From: Pseudomonas sp. HN11 | GTDB lineage: Bacteria > Pseudomonadota > Gammaproteobacteria > Pseudomonadales > Pseudomonadaceae | Assembly: GCF_021390155.1 (NCBI RefSeq) | Contig: NZ_CP089985.1 | Span: forward strand, 4,661,001 to 4,725,000 | Reading direction: 5' to 3' | DNA: 64,000 nucleotides | Shown: piece by piece, positions 48,227 through 57,014 of the stretch | Layout of the letters: each line of letters opens with the position of its first letter | Numbering within the stretch: position 1 is the first letter of the stretch | Position numbers and translations under genes: made by a program | Notes under the pieces: generated by a model | Database searches by the model: none | Told to the model about the DNA's origin: nothing | The model's input: the letters and a program-made list of their open reading frames with translations, nothing else

Positions 48227-50602
48227 TCAGGCGGACGCTTGGCCTTCCGCCAGGAAGAACCAGGTTTCCAGCACGGAATCGGGGTTCAGCGAGACGCTTT
48301 CGATACCCTGCTCCATCAGCCATTTGGCCAGGTCAGGGTGATCTGAAGGGCCTTGACCGCAGATACCGATGTACTTGCCGGCCTTGTTACAGGCCTGGAT
48401 GGCGTTGGCCAGCAGCTTCTTGACCGCAGGATTTCGCTCGTCGAACAGGTGCGCGATGATCCCCGAGTCACGATCCAGGCCCAGGGTCAGTTGGGTCAGG
48501 TCGTTGGAGCCGATGGAGAAACCATCGAAGAACTCCAGGAACTCTTCAGCCAGGATGGCGTTGGACGGCAGTTCGCACATCATGATGACGCGCAGGCCGT
48601 TTTCGCCACGGGACAGACCGTTTTCCGCCAGCAGGTCGACCACTTGGCTCGCTTCGCCCAAGGTGCGCACGAACGGCACCATGATCTCGACGTTGGTCAG
48701 GCCCATCTCGTTGCGCACGCGCTTGAGGGCGCGGCATTCGAGCTCGAAGCAGTCACGGAACGCTTCGCTGATGTAACGCGAGGCACCACGGAAGCCCAGC
48801 ATCGGGTTTTCTTCTTCCGGCTCGTAGAGCTTGCCGCCGATCAGGTTGGCGTATTCGTTGGACTTGAAGTCCGACAGGCGCACGATGACCTTCTTCGGGT
48901 AAAACGCCGCCGCCAGGGTGCTGATGCCCTCCACCAACTTCTCGACGTAGAACCCCACCGGGTCGTTGTAGCCGGCGATGCGCTTGTCGACGCTTTCCTT
49001 GATGTCCAACGGTAGGCCGTCGTAATTCAACAGGGCCTTGGGGTGCACGCCGATCATGCGGTTGATGATGAACTCCAGGCGGGCCAGGCCCACACCGGCG
49101 TTTGGCAACTGCGCGAAGTCAAAGGCGCGGTCCGGGTTGCCGACGTTCATCATGATCTTGAACGGCAGGTCCGGCATGGCGTCGATGGAATTCTGCTTGA
49201 TGTCGAAGCCCAGCTCGCCCTCGAAGATGAAGCCGGTATCGCCTTCGGCGCAGGACACGGTCACACCTTGGCCGTCTTTGAGCAGTTGGGTCGCGTTGCC
49301 GCAGCCCACGACTGCAGGGATGCCCAGCTCACGGGCGATGATCGCCGCGTGGCAGGTACGCCCGCCACGGTTGGTGACAATGGCGCTGGCGCGCTTCATC
49401 ACCGGTTCCCAGTCCGGGTCGGTCATGTCGGAAACCAGTACGTCGCCTGGCTGGACTTTGTCCATCTCGGACACGTCCTTGATGATCCGCACCTTGCCCG
49501 CGCCGATGCGCTGGCCGATGGCACGGCCTTCCACCAGCACGGTGCCGGTTTCCTTGAGCAGGTAGCGCTCCATGACGTTGGCCGAGGTGCGGCTCTTCAC
49601 GGTTTCGGGGCGAGCCTGCACGATGTACAGCTTGCCGTCGTCACCGTCCTTGGCCCACTCGATGTCCATCGGGCACTTGTAGTGCTTTTCGATGATCATC
49701 GCTTGTTTGGCCAGCTCGCTGACTTCAGCGTCGGTCAGGCAGAAACGCGCGCGCTCGGCCTTGTCGACTTCAACGGTTTTAACCGAACGACCGGCCTTGG
49801 CCTCGTCGCCGTAGATCATTTTGATGGCCTTGCTGCCCAGGTTGCGGCGCAGGATGGCCGGGCGACCTGCTTCGAGAGTGCCCTTGTGTACGTAGAATTC
49901 GTCGGGGTTGACCGCGCCTTGTACGACGGTTTCGCCCAGACCGTAGGCGCCGGTGATGAACACCACATCACGAAAGCCCGATTCGGTGTCGAGGGTGAAC
50001 ATCACACCGGCGGTGCCGGTTTCCGAACGCACCATGCGTTGCACACCGGCAGACAAGGCCACCAGCTTATGATCGAAACCCTGGTGTACACGGTAGGAAA
50101 TGGCGCGGTCGTTGAACAGCGAGGCGAAGACTTCCTTGGCCGCGCGGATCACGTTTTCCACGCCGCGGATGTTCAGGAAGGTCTCTTGCTGGCCGGCGAA
50201 GGAGGCGTCCGGCAAGTCTTCGGCGGTGGCCGAGGAGCGCACGGCAACGGCCATGTCCGGGTTGCCGGCCGACAGCGTGGCGAAGGCGGTGCGGATTTCT
50301 TCGTTGAGCTTCTCGGGGAACTCGGCTTCCATGATCCATTGACGGATCTGGGCGCCGGTCTTGGCCAGGGCATTGACGTCATCGACGTCCAGGGCGTCCA
50401 GCGCGGCGTGGATCTGAGCATTGAGGCCGCTCAGTTCGAGGAAATCGCGGTAAGCCTGGGCCGTGGTGGCGAAACCACCGGGCACCGAGACACCAGCGCC
50501 TGCAAGATTACTGATCATCTCGCCGAGGGATGCGTTCTTGCCCCCCACGTGCTCTACATCATGGACGCCGAGCTTATCGAGGGAAACTACGTACTCTACC
50601 AA
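48227..50602 (-). CDS. ppsA: Phosphoenolpyruvate synthase
   Basis: PpsA converts pyruvate, ATP and water to phosphoenolpyruvate, AMP and phosphate in gluconeogenesis. The 791-residue enzyme has an N-terminal ATP-grasp domain ([14 protein letters not shown] and [20 protein letters not shown]), the central phosphohistidine domain ([20 protein letters not shown]), and the C-terminal PEP-binding barrel ([19 protein letters not shown], then [14 protein letters not shown]). It is divergent from ppsR, its regulator, with about 180 bases between them. Confidence 0.98.
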   Translation of the reverse strand: MVEYVVSLDKLGVHDVEHVGGKNASLGEMISNLAGAGVSVPGGFATTAQAYRDFLELSGLNAQIHAALDALDVDDVNALAKTGAQIRQWIMEAEFPEKLNEEIRTAFATLSAGNPDMAVAVRSSATAEDLPDASFAGQQETFLNIRGVENVIRAAKEVFASLFNDRAISYRVHQGFDHKLVALSAGVQRMVRSETGTAGVMFTLDTESGFRDVVFITGAYGLGETVVQGAVNPDEFYVHKGTLEAGRPAILRRNLGSKAIKMIYGDEAKAGRSVKTVEVDKAERARFCLTDAEVSELAKQAMIIEKHYKCPMDIEWAKDGDDGKLYIVQARPETVKSRTSANVMERYLLKETGTVLVEGRAIGQRIGAGKVRIIKDVSEMDKVQPGDVLVSDMTDPDWEPVMKRASAIVTNRGGRTCHAAIIARELGIPAVVGCGNATQLLKDGQGVTVSCAEGDTGFIFEGELGFDIKQNSIDAMPDLPFKIMMNVGNPDRAFDFAQLPNAGVGLARLEFIINRMIGVHPKALLNYDGLPLDIKESVDKRIAGYNDPVGFYVEKLVEGISTLAAAFYPKKVIVRLSDFKSNEYANLIGGKLYEPEEENPMLGFRGASRYISEAFRDCFELECRALKRVRNEMGLTNVEIMVPFVRTLGEASQVVDLLAENGLSRGENGLRVIMMCELPSNAILAEEFLEFFDGFSIGSNDLTQLTLGLDRDSGIIAHLFDERNPAVKKLLANAIQACNKAGKYIGICGQGPSDHPDLAKWLMEQGIESVSLNPDSVLETWFFLAEGQASA

Positions 50603-50779
50603 GGTGATCTCTCCACTAACTGTGTTGGAAAAGCTCAGGACGCCGGCTGCTCAGTAGGAGCGAGGCCAGCGCTTGTGGCCTGGACCTGGAAAATAAGTGA
50701 GAATGCGGCCCACTGCGGGACGGCAAAATCGCGCCTATCATATCCAAGATTCGCCATCAGCTTAAGGCCCAGGGCTCAA

Positions 50780-51598
50780 ATGAAACGATCTGCTTTCTTT
50801 ATCTCCGACGGCACCGGCATCACAGCCGAAACATTGGGTCAAAGCCTGCTCGCGCAGTTCGAAAACATTACCTTCGCCAAATTCACGCGGCCGTACATCG
50901 ACAGCGTGGATAAAGCGCGGGCCATGGTACAACAAATCAATCTGGCGGCTGAAAAAGACGGTTTTCGCCCGATCATTTTCGACACCATCGTCAATCAAGA
51001 CATCCGTGAGATTCTCGCAACGTCGAATGGTTTCATGATCGACATTTTCTCGACGTTCCTGGCACCACTGGAGCAGGAGCTGAGTGAACATTCGTCGTAT
51101 TCGGTAGGAAAGTCCCATTCCATTGGGCACAACTCCAACTATATGGAGCGTATCGAGGCGGTGAACTTCGCCCTCGACAACGACGACGGTGCCCGCACCC
51201 ACTACTACGACAAGGCCGACCTGATCCTGGTGGGCGTGTCGCGCTGCGGCAAAACGCCCACCTGCTTGTACATGGCCATGCAATTCGGTATCCGTGCGGC
51301 CAACTACCCGCTGACCGAAGACGACATGGAGCACCTGACGCTCCCCGCTGCCCTGCGCGCGCATTCGCACAAGCTGTTTGGGCTGACCATTGATCCGGAC
51401 CGCCTCACGGCGATCCGCAATGAGCGCAAGCCGAATAGCCGCTACTCCAGCTATGCGCAGTGTGAGTTCGAGGTGCGTGAAGTAGAAAATTTGTTCCGCC
51501 GGGAGAATATTGCGCACATCAATTCCACGCATTTTTCGGTGGAGGAGATTTCGGCGAAGATTCTGGTGGAGAAAGGGGTGGAGCGCAGGTTCAAGTGA
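50780..51598 (+). CDS. ppsR: PEP synthase regulatory protein (bifunctional kinase/pyrophosphorylase)
   Basis: This 272-residue DUF299 protein phosphorylates and dephosphorylates PpsA, switching it off and on. It begins [20 protein letters not shown] and has the P-loop [14 protein letters not shown] near residues 150-163. The start at 50780 matches the family; the longer open frame to the left is an antisense shadow of ppsA. It is followed by a degenerate repeat. Confidence 0.96.
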   Translation: MKRSAFFISDGTGITAETLGQSLLAQFENITFAKFTRPYIDSVDKARAMVQQINLAAEKDGFRPIIFDTIVNQDIREILATSNGFMIDIFSTFLAPLEQELSEHSSYSVGKSHSIGHNSNYMERIEAVNFALDNDDGARTHYYDKADLILVGVSRCGKTPTCLYMAMQFGIRAANYPLTEDDMEHLTLPAALRAHSHKLFGLTIDPDRLTAIRNERKPNSRYSSYAQCEFEVREVENLFRRENIAHINSTHFSVEEISAKILVEKGVERRFK

Positions 51599-51600
51599 AG

Positions 51601-51682
51601 CAGCTGGAAGCTTCAAGCTGCAAGCTGCAAGGAAAAGCCACTCGGCACTTGTCTTGCAGCTTGTAGCTTGTAGCTTGTAGCT
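51601..51682. repeat. AGCTTGTAGCTTGTAG-type intergenic repeat
   Basis: Direct copies of CAAGCTG on the left and of AGCTTGTAGCTTGTAG on the right face each other and can pair. The same family is seen at 12281-12358. It fills the space between convergent ppsR and the MocR gene. Confidence 0.55.
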
Positions 51683-53107
51683 TTACAGCTGAAACCTCCC
51701 TCCCCCCTGCCCCAGCGCCGTGGCCAACGCATCAAACCCCGCCCGCAACAACTGATCATCCCCCGACGTATTGCAGATGCTCGCCCGAATGAACTGAGGC
51801 ACCGCCGTCTGCCCCACCGCAAACGCTTCGGCGGTGGCGATCAGGTAATTATTCTGCTTGAGCTCCGCCTCGATTTCTGACGCCCGCCACGGTTCCGGCA
51901 CTTCAATCCAGAAATGCGGGCTGTTGAGGTGGGTGCGGTATTCCAGGCCGGCCAGCAAGTCGCGCACCAAGGCTTTGCGTCGGCTGATCTCGTTGATCTG
52001 CTGGCGCAGCAGGTATTCCGCCGTACCGTTTTCGATCCATTGGGTGGCAAGCTCCAGGGTGACGGGCGTGGCCATCCAGCAGGTCGAACGCAGCGCCGCC
52101 GAAATACGGCTGACCAACGCCGGTGGGGCGTGCACATAACCCACACGCAGCCCGGCCGACACGGCTTTGCTGAGACTACTGATCAAAATCGTACGTTCAG
52201 GGGCGAAATGACTGAGGGGCGGCGGTCGATCTTCGACCAACACGCCGTGGGCTTCGTCTTCAAGAATCAGCAGGTTGTGTTCACGGCACACTTTGACCAG
52301 CGCCTCGCGGCGCGCCACCGAGAGCACTGCGGTGGTCGGGTTCTGGATCGTCGGTGTGCAATACAGCGCTGAAATCCGGTGATTTCGACAGACTTCGTCC
52401 AACACGCTCGGCAGCACGCCCTCCTCATCCATTTCCAGGCCAATCAGCCGGATCCCCAGCATACGCGCAGCGGTAATGAGACCAGGGTATGTCAGCTGCT
52501 CGGTGACCACCGTGTCGCCTGCCCGCAACAGCGCCATCATCGAGCACAGCAAACCATGCTGGCCGCCATTGACACAAATGACCTGCTCGGGGATTGGGTG
52601 AAAGTCACGCTGCACCAACCATTGCGCACCCGCTTCACGGTAGCGCGGCAAGCCGGCATCCGGCGTGTAGGCGCTGATGTCCTGGAGGAATTTGGCGTTG
52701 GTCGACAGGGTTTGGAAGCTTTGGGCCAGGAACACCGTCTCCTGCCCTGGGATGTGCATGTTGCGGCTCATGTCGAAGTACTGGCGCGGCTCTTCACTGA
52801 AGTTGCGAAAGCCTTCATCGCGCTGACGCTCCATCCCACGCTTGCGCACGAAAGTACCATCACCGACTCGCGCCACAACCAGCCCCAGGCGTTCCAGTTC
52901 GCCGTAGGCCCGGCTGATGGTGCCGATGGTCACACCCAGGTTGTCGGAAAGCACCCGATGGGGCGGCAGTTTTCGTCCTGGTTCAATCAAGCCTTCAAGG
53001 ATGCCCCGCTCCATGACATCGGAAAGGCGCTTGTACTTCACGCCCTGACCGCTGGACAACCCCTCACGCATAATTGACACCATGTCAATATTTGTTTTGA
53101 CAGTCAT
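51683..53107 (-). CDS. MocR-type regulator (GntR winged helix fused to aminotransferase fold)
   Basis: This 474-residue protein has an N-terminal GntR winged helix (KLPPHRVLSDNLGVTIGTISR, about residues 40-75) and a C-terminal type-I aminotransferase domain (about 115-470). The PLP lysine lies in ISSLSKAVSAGLRVGYVH, and AHGVLVEDRPP and NGGQHGL belong to the cofactor pocket. MocR proteins sense PLP or its adducts with amino acids and usually control the divergent gene. The divergent operon here encodes amino-acid sulfur chemistry and an exporter, which suggests a cysteine-like or aminated ligand. Direct repeats lie in the shared promoter region. Confidence 0.9.
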   Translation of the reverse strand: MTVKTNIDMVSIMREGLSSGQGVKYKRLSDVMERGILEGLIEPGRKLPPHRVLSDNLGVTIGTISRAYGELERLGLVVARVGDGTFVRKRGMERQRDEGFRNFSEEPRQYFDMSRNMHIPGQETVFLAQSFQTLSTNAKFLQDISAYTPDAGLPRYREAGAQWLVQRDFHPIPEQVICVNGGQHGLLCSMMALLRAGDTVVTEQLTYPGLITAARMLGIRLIGLEMDEEGVLPSVLDEVCRNHRISALYCTPTIQNPTTAVLSVARREALVKVCREHNLLILEDEAHGVLVEDRPPPLSHFAPERTILISSLSKAVSAGLRVGYVHAPPALVSRISAALRSTCWMATPVTLELATQWIENGTAEYLLRQQINEISRRKALVRDLLAGLEYRTHLNSPHFWIEVPEPWRASEIEAELKQNNYLIATAEAFAVGQTAVPQFIRASICNTSGDDQLLRAGFDALATALGQGGGRFQL

Positions 53108-53135
53108 CTTTCGCCCTAATAGTGTGCTTTTACGG

Positions 53136-53186
53136 GTTCAATCGCCGAATTTTACAACTCATTACACGCTCAATATAGAGTTCAAT
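53136..53186. promoter_or_regulatory. Direct-repeat operator candidate between the MocR gene and the exporter
   Basis: GTTCAAT occurs at 53136-53142 and again at 53180-53186 in the same orientation, 44 bases apart, close to four helical turns. Flanking bases are partly alike (GGGTTCAATCGCCG and GAGTTCAATTCCGG). Paired direct repeats are the usual target of MocR dimers. The rest of this 103-base intergenic region carries no gene. Confidence 0.45.
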
Positions 53187-53210
53187 TCCGGCCCAGGGAA
53201 GCCATAAACG

Positions 53211-54161
53211 ATGCCAATGTCCGCCGTACTTGAAAACACCACCAAGACAAAAACCCAAAAACAGTGGTTGGCCGGGCTGATCACCAGCGTGATGTTCCTG
53301 ATCGTGTGCCTGAGTTGGGGTACCACCTGGCTGGGGATCAAGATCGCCGTGGAGAGCGTGCCGCCACTGACTTCCGCCGGCCTGCGCTTCCTGATCGCCT
53401 TCCCGCTGTTCCTGTGTTTTGCGATGGTGCGCCGCGAGCCGATCCTGTTTCCCCGTGAAAGCCGCTGGTTCTTCGTATTCGTGACCCTGTCCTACTTCAG
53501 CGTGCCCTACTACCTGCTCAACTACGGCGAGATGCATGTCTCCTCCGGCCTGACCGCGCTGCTGTTCAGCTGCATGCCGGTGTTTATCCTGATTTTCTCC
53601 GCGCTGTTCTTGCGCGAGCGCATCTACTTTTCCCAGGTGGTCGGTATCGGTATCGGTTTCGGTAGCCTCTACATGATCATCAAGAGCCAGGGCCTGCATT
53701 TGGACCACGCGGAATTCTTCGGCGTACTGGCGATCCTCACCGCCGCGATCATGCATGCCCTGTGCTATGTGATAACCAAGCAGAAAGGCAGCGCCATCAG
53801 CGTGATCACCTACAACACCCTGCCCATCGGCATTGCCGGGCTGATGCTGTTCGTCGCCGGGCTGTGGTTTGAAACGCCGACCTTCGAAACCATCACCCTG
53901 CGCTCCTGGGGCGCGCTGTTCTACCTGGGCCTGGTGGCCTCGGTGGGCGGGTTCATCGTGTACTTCATGCTGCTCAAGCGCTTGAGCCCGATCATCCTGT
54001 CGTTCGTGTTCATCATTTTCCCGGTGTTCGCGGTGATCATCGGCGCCTGGTACGAGGGCGTGTCGATTTCCCGCGACCTGATGCTGTACTCGGCCATCCT
54101 GCTGGCCGGCTTTGCGATCACCAAGTTGCCGGTTGAAAAACTCCTGGCCAAGAAAAATTGA
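53211..54161 (+). CDS. EamA/DMT-family exporter of the sulfur cluster
   Basis: This 316-residue inner-membrane protein has two EamA repeats and about ten membrane segments (MFLIVCLSWGTTWLGIKIAV opens the first repeat). The family includes exporters of cysteine, O-acetylserine and threonine. It is the first gene of a tightly packed run with the JAMM-carrier-E1-rhodanese fusion, cysteine-synthase-like and serine acetyltransferase genes. This points to export of the pathway product or an overflow intermediate. AGGGA precedes the start; a second ATG two codons later is possible. The next gene starts 23 bases after its stop. Confidence 0.88.
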   Translation: MPMSAVLENTTKTKTQKQWLAGLITSVMFLIVCLSWGTTWLGIKIAVESVPPLTSAGLRFLIAFPLFLCFAMVRREPILFPRESRWFFVFVTLSYFSVPYYLLNYGEMHVSSGLTALLFSCMPVFILIFSALFLRERIYFSQVVGIGIGFGSLYMIIKSQGLHLDHAEFFGVLAILTAAIMHALCYVITKQKGSAISVITYNTLPIGIAGLMLFVAGLWFETPTFETITLRSWGALFYLGLVASVGGFIVYFMLLKRLSPIILSFVFIIFPVFAVIIGAWYEGVSISRDLMLYSAILLAGFAITKLPVEKLLAKKN

Positions 54162-54184
54162 CCCTTCAGCAACGCGAGAGAAAC

Positions 54185-56047
54185 ATGGAAGTCCTCCGCC
54201 CCACCGCCCTGGAACAGATCTACGCCCATGCCAGCCGCAGCTACCCCGAAGAATGCTGTGGTTTTGTCTTCGCCGACGGCAGCGTGTACCTGGGCAGTAA
54301 TATCCAGAACGAGCTGCACCGCAAGAACCCCGAGATGTACCCGCGCAGCGCGGCCAACGGCTACACGTTCTCAGTGGCCGACACCCTGCTGCTGAACAAA
54401 GCGTTTCGCAGCGACAACCCCGTGGTGGTGATCTACCACTCCCACCCGGATGTCGGTGCTTATTTCAGCGACGAAGACCAGGACAAGGCGCTGTTCATGG
54501 GCGAGCCGATCTACCCCGTCAGCTACCTGGTGGTAGACGTTCGCCAGGGCCAGACCCTGGGTTCCAAGCTGTTTGCCTGGGATGGCAAGCATTTCGCCCT
54601 TACACCTTTCAACGACCTGCACACGGAGTTGTCCATGAACGCTGTCTCCTTCCCCGACATTCTGGTTCGCGTGGCCAAGCTGCCGGAATCGACCCTTGAG
54701 GGCACCGGATCGACATTGCGCGAAGTCATTGAAAACCTCTGCAGCAGTCATCCACAGTTGCGCCCGCACCTGTTTCACGAGAAAAACAACCAGCTCAAGG
54801 AACACTTCCTGTTTACCGCTGAGGAAGCGTTGATCGACGCCGACGAACCTTTGCCGGAAAAAGCCAAAATCGAAGTGCTGCTGGCCACGTCCGGCGGCAT
54901 GGATGTCGACGCGCTGAGTAATGAAGAAGTACAGCGCTACGTGCGTCACATCACCCTGCCCGGCGTGGGTCGCGAAGGTCAGTTGAACCTCAAGAAAGCC
55001 AAGGTATTGATCATCGGCACTGGAGGCCTGGGTTCGCCGATCAGCCTGTACCTCGCGGCTGCCGGGGTCGGCACCTTGGGACTGGTGGACTTCGACGTGG
55101 TCGAAAGCAGCAACCTGCAACGCCAGATCGTCCACGGCAACAGCACCCTCGGCCTGCCCAAGGTGGAATCCGCCAAGCAACGCTTGCAGGACCTCAACCG
55201 CCATATCCAGATCAACGCCCACGACACCGCGCTAAACGCCGACAACGCCCTGGAACTGGTGGGCGCCTACGACCTGGTGATCGACGGCACCGACAATTTC
55301 GATACCCGTTACCTGGTCAACGATGCCTGCGTACAATTGGGCAAGCCCTTGGTGTACGGCGCAATCTACCGCTTCGACGGGCAGATCAGCGTGCTCAACT
55401 ACAAAGGCGGGCCGTGCTACCGTTGCCTGTTCCCCAGCGCGCCGCCCGCCGAACTGGCGCCCAATTGCAGCGCCGGGGGTGTGATCGGGGTGCTGCCCGG
55501 TGTGGTCGGGATGATTCAGGCGACCGAGGCGATCAAGCTTTTGATCGGCATTGGTGAACCCTTGTCCGGCCGCTTGATGCGCTTCGATGCGCTGGCGATG
55601 AAGTTCAGCGAGATCCGCTTCAAGCGCCGTGCCGACTGCCCGTGCTGCTCCGAGGCGCGTCACAACGAAACTCTCGCACCGACCGCCTGCGCGGATGCCG
55701 TGCCCAGCCAACCGTCGCTGGCCGAAGAGCGCTACATAAAGCCACGGGTACTCAAGCAGGTACTCGAACACCATAGCAGCGCCGATGTGCTGTTGGACGT
55801 GCGCGATGCCAGCGAACTGGAAGTGTGTAAATTGCCGGGCGTGGTACATATCCCCCTGGCCGAACTGGACGGCCACCTCGACAGCCTAAGCCGGGATAAC
55901 ACCCATTATCTGATTTGTTACGCCGGCACCCGTGCGGAGCAAGCCGCCAGTACCTTGCTGGCTGCCGGCTTTGCCAACACCAAAGTCCTGCAGGGCGGCA
56001 TGAAGCATTGGGTTCGCGACGTCGAACCCGACATGCCGTTGTATTGA
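54185..56047 (+). CDS. Four-domain fusion: JAMM protease, sulfur-carrier (MoaD/ThiS-like), E1-like adenylyltransferase, rhodanese
   Basis: This 620-residue protein combines a complete sulfur-relay set. Residues 1-145 form a JAMM/Mov34 metalloprotease with E23, H85, H87, S95 and D98. Residues about 155-238 read as a MoaD/ThiS-type ubiquitin-like carrier (FPDILVRVAKL, TLREVIENLCSSHPQLR, KAKIEVLLATSGG) with the diglycine at 237-238 followed by Met. Residues 245-495 are a ThiF/MoeB E1 domain (GTGGLG at 278-283, active-site C428, zinc pairs C411/C414 and C485/C488). Residues 515-620 are a rhodanese with active Cys578 in CYAGTR. All key residues are present. By family knowledge the E1 adenylates a carrier C-terminus and the rhodanese supplies sulfur; JAMM would cleave after Gly-Gly. 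ATG at 54185 lies 23 bases after the exporter gene. Confidence 0.88.
   Translation: MEVLRPTALEQIYAHASRSYPEECCGFVFADGSVYLGSNIQNELHRKNPEMYPRSAANGYTFSVADTLLLNKAFRSDNPVVVIYHSHPDVGAYFSDEDQDKALFMGEPIYPVSYLVVDVRQGQTLGSKLFAWDGKHFALTPFNDLHTELSMNAVSFPDILVRVAKLPESTLEGTGSTLREVIENLCSSHPQLRPHLFHEKNNQLKEHFLFTAEEALIDADEPLPEKAKIEVLLATSGGMDVDALSNEEVQRYVRHITLPGVGREGQLNLKKAKVLIIGTGGLGSPISLYLAAAGVGTLGLVDFDVVESSNLQRQIVHGNSTLGLPKVESAKQRLQDLNRHIQINAHDTALNADNALELVGAYDLVIDGTDNFDTRYLVNDACVQLGKPLVYGAIYRFDGQISVLNYKGGPCYRCLFPSAPPAELAPNCSAGGVIGVLPGVVGMIQATEAIKLLIGIGEPLSGRLMRFDALAMKFSEIRFKRRADCPCCSEARHNETLAPTACADAVPSQPSLAEERYIKPRVLKQVLEHHSSADVLLDVRDASELEVCKLPGVVHIPLAELDGHLDSLSRDNTHYLICYAGTRAEQAASTLLAAGFANTKVLQGGMKHWVRDVEPDMPLY
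54625..54637 (+). promoter_or_regulatory. Internal ribosome-binding site and ATG inside the fusion gene
   Basis: GGAG (54625-54628) is followed after six bases by an in-frame ATG (54635), codon 151 of the fusion. It stands exactly at the border between the JAMM and carrier domains. A second product beginning MNAVSFPDIL would lack the protease. This may be a relic of two separate genes or a working dual start. Confidence 0.5.
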
Positions 56048-56059
56048 GGCGAGGGCTGA

Positions 56060-56977
56060 ATGATGTTGCATAACTCCATTCTCGACGTGATCGGCCAAAC
56101 GCCGATCGTGCGCCTGGCGCAGTTCTCCGAAGACCTCGGCATCGAGGTCTACGCCAAGCTTGAATCCCTCAACCCCGGCGGCAGCCACAAGGCGCGCATC
56201 GCCCTGGGCATGATTCTCGACGCCGAGCGCCGGGGCGTGCTGATCCGTGATTCCGGGCAAACCATCATCGAACCCAGCGGCGGCAATACTGGCATCGGCC
56301 TGGTCATGGCCGGCAATGTGCTGGGCTATAAAGTGGTGTTGGTGATCCCCGATAACTACAGCCCGGAAAAGCAGAAGCTGCTGCGTTTATATGGGGCCAA
56401 GGTGGTGCTGTCGGACAGCCGCCTGGGCAACAACTCCCATGGCGAAAAGTGCATGGAACTGCAGCTGGAAAACCCCAGCTACGTGATGCTCAACCAACAG
56501 CGCAACGGCGCCAATCCACAGACCCATCGCGACACCACCGCACCGGAAATTCTGCGTGACTTCGGCGAGCAACGCGCCGACTACTTTGTCTGCGGCATCG
56601 GCACCGGGGGGCATATCACCGGCATCGGCGAAACCCTGAAAGCCGCCTGGCCAGCCCTGCGCGTCATGGGTGTGGAACCGGAAGAATGCGACCTGCTGAA
56701 AAACCAACACGCGCCGCATCACATCCAGGGTCTGTCGATCGGGCTGATCCCCAGCATCCTCAACCTGGACGTGATCGACGGCATGCTCAAGGTCTCGCGC
56801 CAGGACTGCATCGATATGATGAAACGCATCATGCGCACCGACGCTATCAGCCTGGGCCTGTCGTCCGCCGCCAACATGGTGGCCATCGCCAAGCTCGCCC
56901 CCGAACTGCCGCCCGAAACGGTGGTGCTGACCATGGTCTATGACAATGCCGACAGCTACCTGCCCAGTTTCGAATAA
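56060..56977 (+). CDS. Cysteine-synthase-family PLP enzyme, divergent
   Basis: This 305-residue fold-type II PLP enzyme is related to CysK/CysM. The cofactor lysine is K44 in NPGGSHKARIA, where ordinary cysteine synthases have S-[VFT]-K-D-R. The substrate loop reads EPSGGNTGIG in place of EPTSGNTG. The cofactor phosphate loop GIGTGGHITGIG and the NQQRNGANPQTHRDTTAPEI stretch are normal in form. It follows the sulfur-relay fusion by 12 bases and precedes a serine acetyltransferase gene. It probably joins an activated serine to sulfur delivered as carrier thiocarboxylate, by analogy with CysM-CysO. GAGGG lies before the start codon. Confidence 0.85.
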   Translation: MMLHNSILDVIGQTPIVRLAQFSEDLGIEVYAKLESLNPGGSHKARIALGMILDAERRGVLIRDSGQTIIEPSGGNTGIGLVMAGNVLGYKVVLVIPDNYSPEKQKLLRLYGAKVVLSDSRLGNNSHGEKCMELQLENPSYVMLNQQRNGANPQTHRDTTAPEILRDFGEQRADYFVCGIGTGGHITGIGETLKAAWPALRVMGVEPEECDLLKNQHAPHHIQGLSIGLIPSILNLDVIDGMLKVSRQDCIDMMKRIMRTDAISLGLSSAANMVAIAKLAPELPPETVVLTMVYDNADSYLPSFE

Positions 56978-57014
56978 ACGGGTTTCCAGCCAACCAGAAT
57001 GCGGGGGTGCCTCC

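Noticed and set aside
49043..50779. Long N-terminal extension of the ppsR frame
   Set aside because: The frame is antisense to ppsA. The PpsR family starts at [11 protein letters not shown] (50780), so the upstream part is not coding.
54185..56047. Plain MoeB/ThiF molybdopterin or thiamine enzyme
   Set aside because: The added JAMM and carrier domains and the neighbours for serine activation and cysteine-like synthesis do not fit a molybdopterin or thiamine role.
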